NCBI GenBank assembly: GCA_001310415.1
Contig: BAXE01000007.1
Span: 62,001-126,000, forward strand
Length of the DNA stretch: 64,000 nt
DNA from: Enterovibrio sp. JCM 19048
Lineage (GTDB): Bacteria; Pseudomonadota; Gammaproteobacteria; Enterobacterales; Vibrionaceae
Reading direction: 5' to 3'
A model generated the notes under the pieces. That model was not told the origin of the DNA. It did no database searches and saw only the letters and a program-made list of their open reading frames with translations. The first letter of the stretch is position 1. The number at the start of each line of letters is the position of its first letter. The position numbers were made by a program, and so were the translations under genes. This document shows, in pieces, positions 62,441-64,000 of this stretch.

Positions 62441-64000
62441 TTAGTTAAGTCGTTGTAACAACAAAATATCACGAATAGTGATTTTACCGTCGTTGTCTAA
62501 ATCTCTCCTGTCACCTGGAGTTAGCGCTTGTTGGTTGCGGAAGGGCACAAGTATTGCGCGATCCGCGGCATCTACATCGCCATCCGCATCAAGATCCCCT
62601 TGCTTAGTCGGCACAAATTGCCACCTGAGCAGGGTATCTGAGCTGCCAACAAATGCTTTCTGGGCAGATATCCCACCACGAACAACGAGTGCGGAGATGA
62701 GCTGATAGGGGCCATCAGAGGTCTGGAACTGATCAGAACCGACGGTGAAGGTGATATCGTTTTGTCCTTGGGACAAAAAGCGGGAGAAAGCAACCAAGTC
62801 AATATCCTGTCCAGTCGCAGATACCACTTTGAAGGACATTTGGTAGCTGCCTTGTAGCGTGACTGAAACAGGAACGGAGAACTCCAAAGCACCGATCATG
62901 TTGTTTTGGATAATCGGTGAGATAACCGCTTCGCCGATCACGATGTCCTCACTGCACAGATCTGCCAATGATATCGCGTCCGTTTCACCGAGCTGGGTTC
63001 CTTTACCAGCAAGCACTATGCCTTCATCCGAAAGCGATAGTACATTGAGGTATGGAAGCTGATACGGGCCATCTACAGCCAGGCTTTCCAGAATATCGTC
63101 CACATCGTAAAACAGCGTGACGTTTGACGTGCCGGAAGAGAGCGTGAAACGAGCCTGTTGATTAAGCGTGTTCCCATTACTCGCTACCAGTTGGCCTTGA
63201 ACCACATATTCCCCGGATGTGTTCACCGTTAACGTGGCGATTTCGTTGATCCTTCAATACATCCTCCGTTGCCATAGACCAGTTGCGAAACCACGGTCGA
63301 CACATTTACCGGTGGCGCTTTCACCGTCACCGTGCGGCTGACTGAGCGGGAGATCGTACCGTTAACAGTAGGGATGTCAGTATTGGCCTGAATGATATAA
63401 GTACCGGCAGCATTAAAGGTATAACCGCGGGTATATACGCCATCATTAGCCAGCCCATCGGGATCCACACCGTCGTCCTTGCCCGGTGCGCTGTCCGGAG
63501 CTGCACCTTCTTTGGTAACGGTAATAGTGGGTGAGAGGCCAGTAACGGGCGAGCCGTTATTCAGAACCAGCATACCGGGGGCAATCTCTTCTCCCACCAA
63601 GTAGTTATCCCGGTCGAGGCAACGCCTACCTGCCATTTCGAACGAACAAACAGCGTGGTGACGATCACTGTGTCGACAGGGGCTTCAGTGTAAATCAGCT
63701 TGATTTTCCACACGCCACTTTGGGGGGAGGCAACTTCCTCAGTGGAAAAAATACCACCGGGAAGATTTGAACCAGGCTGAATGTCTTCACCTGAGACAAA
63801 GCTTACTTCAGCGTCACCGGATTCGAGCACCACAGCGCCCGTTGGATCGATTAACTGAAATGTTGCACCGTCAAGCGGCGTTACAGCTTCAGTTTTGAGG
63901 CCATCAGCCCCTTCAATTAAGAAAGAAAACTCCGTTTCAGTATCATTGACTTTTACCTCTTCAATCAGTGTGACCGGCATATTGACAGCAACCGGAACCG
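62441..64000 (-). CDS. Large secreted protein ending in a dockerin-like domain (5' end outside window, two frame breaks)
   Basis: The leftward frame is open at base 64000, so only the C-terminal 520 residues are seen. Ig-like regions (FSFLIEGADGLKTEAVTPLDG) are followed by a segment of the choice-of-anchor type (DDGVDPDGLANDGVYTRGY, TFNAAGTYIIQA), more beta-rich sequence with one Cys (LADLCSED), and at the end a dockerin-like pair of calcium loops: DLDADGDVDAADRAIL and DLDNDGKITIRDILLL. Breaks near 63613 and 63253. The N-terminus may carry a VWA domain as in related proteins; that cannot be checked here. Confidence 0.82.

Noticed and set aside
1-64000. Reading the many split genes as pseudogenes
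   Set aside because: Breaks hit single bases in conserved frames throughout operons whose other genes are intact. Error is the simpler explanation.
1-64000. CRISPR array, tRNA or rRNA gene, insertion sequence, prophage
   Set aside because: No repeat-spacer pattern, no cloverleaf-like segment, no transposase or integrase motif and no phage genes were found.

Overview
This 64 kb window comes from a gammaproteobacterial chromosome, most likely a marine member of the Vibrionaceae close to Grimontia, Enterovibrio or Photobacterium. That placement is an inference. It rests on gene content: an inositol cluster, an accessory chemosensory operon with CheD, a PBPRA1643-type SEC-C protein, a DUF4105/DUF3015 pair and a complete C-P lyase operon, together with a base composition near 50% GC. 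No rRNA, tRNA, CRISPR array, integrase or insertion sequence was recognised.

Layout. 1-4325: end of a myo-inositol catabolic cluster (TIM-barrel isomerase, iolD, iolI-like, iolB). 4589-7563: tripartite ABC-2 efflux system (lipoprotein membrane-fusion protein, ATPase, permease). 7658-12086: small genes, namely two lipoproteins, an AlaX-like editing protein, a cupin, a TetR repressor with a striking double-palindrome operator facing an HPP membrane protein, and a FUSC-type membrane protein. 12395-22337: chemosensory operon (receptor-like protein with a CheZ-like motif, CheY, STAS protein, CheA, CheW, receptor, CheW, CheR, CheD, CheB). 22507-25567: divergent 5'-nucleotidase-family enzyme and an unrecognised zinc-ribbon protein. 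25607-32460: ribitol import and catabolism (ABC importer, ribitol dehydrogenase, ribulokinase) with a divergent LacI regulator and a near-perfect operator. 32481-34757: SDR, tautomerase-like protein, a 40-residue membrane peptide and an orphan membrane protein. 34974-45605: phosphonate uptake and C-P lyase operon phnCDE-FGHIJKLMNP with PhnF-like operator sites. 45651-47707: MFS transporter and LuxR-type regulator. 47992-58882: sulfatase, radical-SAM sulfatase maturase, two unknown exported proteins, then a MoxR / DUF58 / DUF4381 / two VWA / BatD module, all on one strand and nearly contiguous. 59181-62273: SEC-C protein, DUF4105 protein, DUF3015 protein. 62441-64000: C-terminal part of a large secreted protein ending in a dockerin-like repeat.

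Quality caveat. About fifty reading-frame breaks occur in otherwise well-conserved genes. In most of those I worked out by hand, one added base restores the family sequence, often inside a short homopolymer. This pattern fits deletion errors in the assembly far better than mass gene decay. I therefore annotate each broken gene as one CDS spanning its pieces and give the approximate break point.

How the genes work together. The iol genes process inositol-derived ketones. The rbt genes import ribitol, oxidise it to D-ribulose and phosphorylate it. The phn genes import phosphonates and cleave the C-P bond. The che genes form a self-contained array with its own adaptation enzymes. The sulfatase-maturase-MoxR/VWA block is the least understood region and the best candidate here for an undescribed functional unit.
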